The notes below the pieces were generated by a model. The model was not told where the DNA came from. It saw only the letters and a program-made list of their open reading frames with translations, and did not search any database. The translations under genes and the position numbers were made by a program. This document shows, piece after piece, positions 4,174 through 5,004 of a stretch of DNA of 5,004 bases. The stretch comes from Paludibacteraceae bacterium (lineage in GTDB: Bacteria; Bacteroidota; Bacteroidia; Bacteroidales; Paludibacteraceae), in the NCBI GenBank assembly GCA_023227695.1, contig JALNVE010000244.1:1-5004 (forward strand). Direction: 5' to 3'. The stretch's first letter is position 1; every line of letters begins with the position of its first letter.

Positions 4174-5004
4174 TTAAGCCTCCTCTAAAGAGGTTGTCTG
4201 ATCTTCATTCTGAAGATAGTCAGATGAAAAATCTGACACTGCATCCTCTTCACTTTCATTTGTTTCGTCTTTTTTCAAGAATGTGGTTCTATCTTTATTT
4301 ACATTCTTAAGAGCCTTTTTAGCTGCATTCTGTTGAGATTCTTTCTTAGAATATCCTGTTCCTTTTCCTGCACAAATACCGTTAATCAGAATTTGGGTTT
4401 GGAAAACAGGATTGTTTTCTTCATCAGTACTCTCCTCAATAAGGTCGAATATGAGATCTGCTTTATACTTTTGACTCCATTCAATGAGTTTGGACTTGAA
4501 ATTGACCTCCCTGTTGGCAAGTTTGTTTAGATCCAAACATTTGCCTAAAACCATCTCTTCAATAAACCATTTGCACCTTTCGTAACCGAAATCAAGATAT
4601 ATGGCACCGACTAACGCTTCGAAGGCGTTGCCATATATATTAAGATTGTGCGTGTGGTTTTTCAGGTTAGGGAATACCATAATTCGGTCTATACCGAGTT
4701 CAACGGCGACGCGGTTCAGCGTCTCTCTTTGTACAACTTTGGATCGGGTGTTGGTGAGGAATCCTTCTCTTTTACCTGTGAATTTATGGTATAGAATGTC
4801 AGCAACAATGGCATCCAACAAGGCATCACCTAAGAATTCCAGTCGTTCGTTGTTCAGATAGTGGCCATCTTCTGCTTTTATTGCTGACGATTTATGCAAA
4901 AGAGCCAGTTCATAATACTTGATATTTTTGGGTAAGAAACCCAAAATAGGACGTAACAAAAGATAAGGCTCTTTTCGAGATATCGTCAAGAGCCTTAGTC
5001 TTTC
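4174..5004 (-). CDS. rnc: Ribonuclease III (5' end beyond window)
   Basis: RNase III cuts double-stranded RNA and is used in rRNA and mRNA processing. Numbering from the TTG at 4989, the family signature NERLEFLGD is at 47-55, with acidic metal-site residues Glu48, Glu51 and Asp55. The second metal-binding segment GNAFEALVGAIYLD is at 120-133 with Glu124. A double-stranded-RNA-binding domain spans about 163-231, ending in the usual GYSKKESQQNAAKKAL. A Ser/Asp/Glu-rich tail of about 39 residues follows (233-271). The frame is open upstream of 4989 to the edge (codons for ERLRL), and Bacteroidales RNase III usually has some 10-15 residues before this point (pattern RIRLL...KE...YRILGF). The TTG is therefore probably not the start; the real ATG should lie just outside. 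The residue matching E. coli Asp114 is Asn121 here. It heads the rnc-ligase-prfB run; fabF often precedes rnc in this group, but that is outside the window. Confidence 0.95.
   Translation of the reverse strand, partial: ERLRLLTISRKEPYLLLRPILGFLPKNIKYYELALLHKSSAIKAEDGHYLNNERLEFLGDALLDAIVADILYHKFTGKREGFLTNTRSKVVQRETLNRVAVELGIDRIMVFPNLKNHTHNLNIYGNAFEALVGAIYLDFGYERCKWFIEEMVLGKCLDLNKLANREVNFKSKLIEWSQKYKADLIFDLIEESTDEENNPVFQTQILINGICAGKGTGYSKKESQQNAAKKALKNVNKDRTTFLKKDETNESEEDAVSDFSSDYLQNEDQTTSLEEA

Noticed and set aside
4987..4989. TTG as the true start of rnc
   Set aside because: The frame continues open to the edge with residues that fit the family N-terminus; the likely start is outside the window.

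Overview
The window reads as chromosomal DNA of a Bacteroidota organism, most likely order Bacteroidales. Three things point there. The RNase III, RF2 and acyl-CoA ligase sequences look like the Bacteroides/Prevotella versions of these families. None of the visible start codons has a Shine-Dalgarno sequence at normal spacing, and they follow A-rich stretches instead. A lipoprotein carries an acidic patch right after the lipidated cysteine. The genus cannot be fixed from this window. Every recognisable gene is on the minus strand, so transcription runs from right to left.

Right part (2214-5004): a compact, probably co-transcribed housekeeping block. It starts with rnc (RNase III, 5' end cut by the window edge). 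After a 30-bp gap comes a 602-residue AMP-forming long-chain acyl-CoA ligase, and after a 58-bp gap prfB (peptide chain release factor 2). prfB is split over two frames by the classic +1 programmed frameshift: a 21-codon leader ends at an in-frame TGA, and the rest of the gene is read after slipping on CTT-T. A caller that ignores this would start the gene inside the coding region near 2119 and lose 52 residues. The true gene is 1160-2276, 371 residues.

Middle part (434-1159): the prfB-lipoprotein gap holds an AT-rich inverted repeat, a candidate Bacteroides-type promoter and a 9-bp GC-containing stem-loop. A 191-residue lipoprotein of unknown function with a lipocalin-like start (LLGGW) follows.

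Left part (1-433): no intact gene. I read about 1-208 as one end of an insertion sequence. It has an end motif GAGGCTGTGTCAAAA, two identical 20-bp subterminal direct repeats, a candidate promoter, and the first codons of a zinc-ribbon transposase (CPTC...KNGKRNG) running off the left edge. The zinc-ribbon frame is not in phase with the only nearby ATG; an A8 run lies between them. This copy is therefore either broken or expressed by slippage. Bases 209-433 are AT-rich intergenic DNA with small inverted repeats and no convincing gene.

The element end is the most interesting part. Three GTCAAAA cores (the terminal one and one in each repeat) lie 21 and 41 bp apart, close to whole helical turns. 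I found no strong evidence for a wholly new biological system; most of the rest is ordinary core genome.
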